From: Tissierellales bacterium
GTDB taxonomy: Bacteria; Bacillota; Clostridia; Tissierellales; JASKZW01
NCBI GenBank assembly: GCA_030152145.1
Contig: JASLIL010000074.1
Span: forward strand, 1-14,920
Direction: 5' to 3'
Length of the DNA: 14,920 bases
The notes under the pieces were generated by a model. The model was not told where the DNA came from, did no database searches, and saw only the letters and a list, made by a program, of their open reading frames with translations. A program made the translations under genes and the position numbers. Positions 13,766-14,920 of the stretch are shown in pieces (positions within the stretch are counted from its first letter, which is position 1; each line of letters starts with the position of its first letter).

Positions 13766-14512
13766 ATGACACAATCAAAGGTATTAGCAACAATAGAGGG
13801 AAAAGACATAACAGAAGAAGAAGTTTCAAGATTTATCCAACACTTGGCTCCACAAGTAGCTATGCAGTTTCAAGGCGAAGAGGGCATGAAGCAGGTGGCA
13901 CAGGAGCTTGTTAACCAAGAGCTTATGTATTTAGATGCTAAGGATCAAGGTTTTGACAAGGAAGAGACATTTGTAGAGGAAATGAAAACAGTTGAAGAAA
14001 ATGTTTTAAAACAATATGCTATCAACAAGGTTTTACAAAATGTTACTGTTACAGATGAAGATCTAAAGAAATTCTATGACGAGCATAAAGAATTCTACCA
14101 AAAGGGAGAGTCAGTTACTGCAAGTCATATACTAGTGGAAACAGAAGAAGAAGCTAAGGATATTATAAAGGAACTAGAAGAAATCTCATTTGAAGAGGGA
14201 GCTCAAAAGTATTCAAGCTGTCCTTCAAAGGATATGGGTGGAAACCTAGGAAACTTTGAGAAAGGATCAATGGTTCCAGAATTTGAGGAAGTTGCTTTCT
14301 CAATGGAAGTTGGAAATATCTCAGAGCCAGTAGAAACTCAGTTTGGTTACCACATAATCAAGCTTATAGAGAAAAATGAAGCTGGAACTATGGAATTTGA
14401 AGAGGTTAAACCTCAAATAATGCAACAGGTAACTGCTATGAAACAACAAGAGCAGTATCTAGGAAAAACTGAAGAATTAAGAGGAAAGTACAAAGTAGAA
14501 ACTTTCTTTTAA
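13766..14512 (+). CDS. Cytosolic parvulin-type peptidylprolyl isomerase (PpiC/PrsA/SurA-like)
   Basis: A 248-residue folding factor that catalyses cis-trans isomerisation at prolyl bonds. The N-terminal helical part (about 1-110) is of the SurA-N/chaperone type. The parvulin domain (about 117-203) shows ASHILVE (119-125), a SFEEGAQKYSSCPSK helix, GGNLGNF (148-154), MVPEFEEVAFSM and FGYHIIKL (193-200). A short helical tail follows. It has no signal peptide and no lipobox cysteine, unlike PrsA, so it should work in the cytosol; such forms are common in clostridia. ATG 13766 has AAAGGAGAT upstream. Codon use differs from most of the window (both Arg codons AGA, Ser often TCA, more GAA and CAA), which suggests high expression. 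Single-gene unit with its own terminator. Confidence 0.92.
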   Translation: MTQSKVLATIEGKDITEEEVSRFIQHLAPQVAMQFQGEEGMKQVAQELVNQELMYLDAKDQGFDKEETFVEEMKTVEENVLKQYAINKVLQNVTVTDEDLKKFYDEHKEFYQKGESVTASHILVETEEEAKDIIKELEEISFEEGAQKYSSCPSKDMGGNLGNFEKGSMVPEFEEVAFSMEVGNISEPVETQFGYHIIKLIEKNEAGTMEFEEVKPQIMQQVTAMKQQEQYLGKTEELRGKYKVETFF

Positions 14513-14523
14513 GATAGACTGAG

Positions 14524-14549
14524 AAGGAGGCTGTTTACAGCCTCTTTTT
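14524..14549 (+). terminator. Terminator of the parvulin gene
   Basis: A 10-bp stem (14524-14533 with 14538-14547, one G-U pair) with loop TTTA and a T run (14545-14549). Confidence 0.88.
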
Positions 14550-14569
14550 ATATTTTAAAATCTGTCTTA

Positions 14570-14598
14570 TTGACAGAAAACTTGCAATAATATAAACT
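14570..14598 (+). promoter_or_regulatory. Candidate promoter of galE
   Basis: An exact TTGACA (14570-14575) with TATAAA (14591-14596) at 15 bases, or TAAACT (14593-14598) at 17. The -35 box overlaps a small hairpin, TCTGTC/GACAGA (14561-14566 with 14572-14577). Confidence 0.45.
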
Positions 14599-14625
14599 TT
14601 TAGTAAATGATTGGAGGGATAAATA

Positions 14626-14920
14626 ATGAAGATTTTAGTTTGTGGTGGTGCAGGCTACATAGGCTCCCACTGCACCTACGAATTGATAGAAGAGGGCTTT
14701 AAGGTAGTAGTTGTGGATAATCTTTCCACAGGTCACAAGTCTGCAGTACATAAGGAGGCCAGCTTTTATCTTGGAGATATAAGGGATAGGGATTTCTTGG
14801 ACCAGGTTTTTGAAAAAGAGGATATAGATGGAGTTATTCACTTTGCTGCTAATTCCCTGGTGGGTGAGAGTATGGATAAGCCTCTTAAGTACTATAACAA
14901 CAATGTTTATGGTACCCAGG
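14626..14920 (+). CDS. galE: UDP-glucose 4-epimerase, N-terminal part (cut by the window)
   Basis: The first 98 codons of an extended short-chain dehydrogenase that interconverts UDP-glucose and UDP-galactose (Leloir pathway, sugar supply for surface polymers). The NAD-binding GGAGYIGSH (7-15) is diagnostic, followed by VVDNLSTGH (29-37), the acidic GDIRD (50-54) and HFAANSLVGES (about 72-82). GalE proteins usually have Ala-Gly-Leu in HFAGLKAVGES; the variant HFAANSLVGES is typical of Firmicutes GalE. ATG 14626 has GGAGGG 7 bases upstream. The frame is open to the right edge, so the C-terminal substrate-binding part and the Tyr-x3-Lys pair lie outside. Confidence 0.9.
   Translation, partial: MKILVCGGAGYIGSHCTYELIEEGFKVVVVDNLSTGHKSAVHKEASFYLGDIRDRDFLDQVFEKEDIDGVIHFAANSLVGESMDKPLKYYNNNVYGTQ

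Noticed and set aside
14635..14841. 68-aa open frame on the - strand opposite galE
   Set aside because: It covers the GGAGYIGSH coding region of galE and has no independent support.
1..14920. Mobile elements, CRISPR arrays, tRNA or rRNA genes
   Set aside because: I looked for direct repeats with regular spacing, terminal inverted repeats, transposase motifs and tRNA-like arms and found none.

Overview
The window is low-GC Gram-positive (Firmicutes-type) DNA. Strong AGGAGG-like ribosome binding sites, consensus sigma-A promoters, U-tailed terminators and AGG/AGA-dominated arginine codons all fit an anaerobic coccus or related Clostridia/Tissierellia (Peptoniphilaceae-like) genome. That placement is inference: there is no rRNA or other marker gene. 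It looks like ordinary chromosome. I see no insertion sequence, phage gene, tRNA, rRNA or CRISPR array, and no gene-free stretch over 300 bases; the longest, 2889-3182 (294 bases), holds two promoters and a riboswitch.

Layout. At the left edge are an AT-rich hypothetical gene (13-345) and a DUF3885-like protein (368-1405), both +, closed by a terminator that also serves the end of the convergent M17 leucyl aminopeptidase gene pepA (1449-2888, -). A perfect TTGACA/TATAAT promoter at 3006-3034 then drives a leader with the sequence signature of the yybP-ykoY Mn2+ riboswitch and an intrinsic terminator. Downstream is a CaCA-family cation exchanger (3183-4193), so this is probably a manganese- or calcium-export unit. 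Next come a protein that joins a CBS pair to a HEPN-like domain (4288-5049), a perfect bidirectional terminator, and a divergent pair: a YeiH-family exporter (5096-6100, -) and a LysR regulator (6207-7085, +). Dyads in their shared control region overlap the exporter promoter.

The centre is a complete mannitol operon (7267-12326): MtlR (PRD/EIIB/EIIA activator), MtlA with EIIC, EIIB and EIIA in one chain, and MtlD (mannitol-1-phosphate dehydrogenase). Together they import and phosphorylate mannitol, oxidise the product to fructose-6-phosphate and sense flux through phosphorylation of MtlR. mtlR probably starts at an AUU codon.

To the right lies a probable three-gene unit: a membrane-anchored protein with a restriction-type PUA/EVE-like fold (12455-13015), a 54-residue single-pass membrane protein (13090-13254) and methylglyoxal synthase mgsA (13267-13686). 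It is followed by a signal-less parvulin prolyl isomerase (13766-14512) and the 5' end of galE (14626 to the window edge).

The items most worth a second look are the CBS-HEPN protein, the membrane-anchored PUA/EVE-like protein next to mgsA, the Mn2+ riboswitch in front of a CaCA exchanger, and the apparent AUU start of mtlR.
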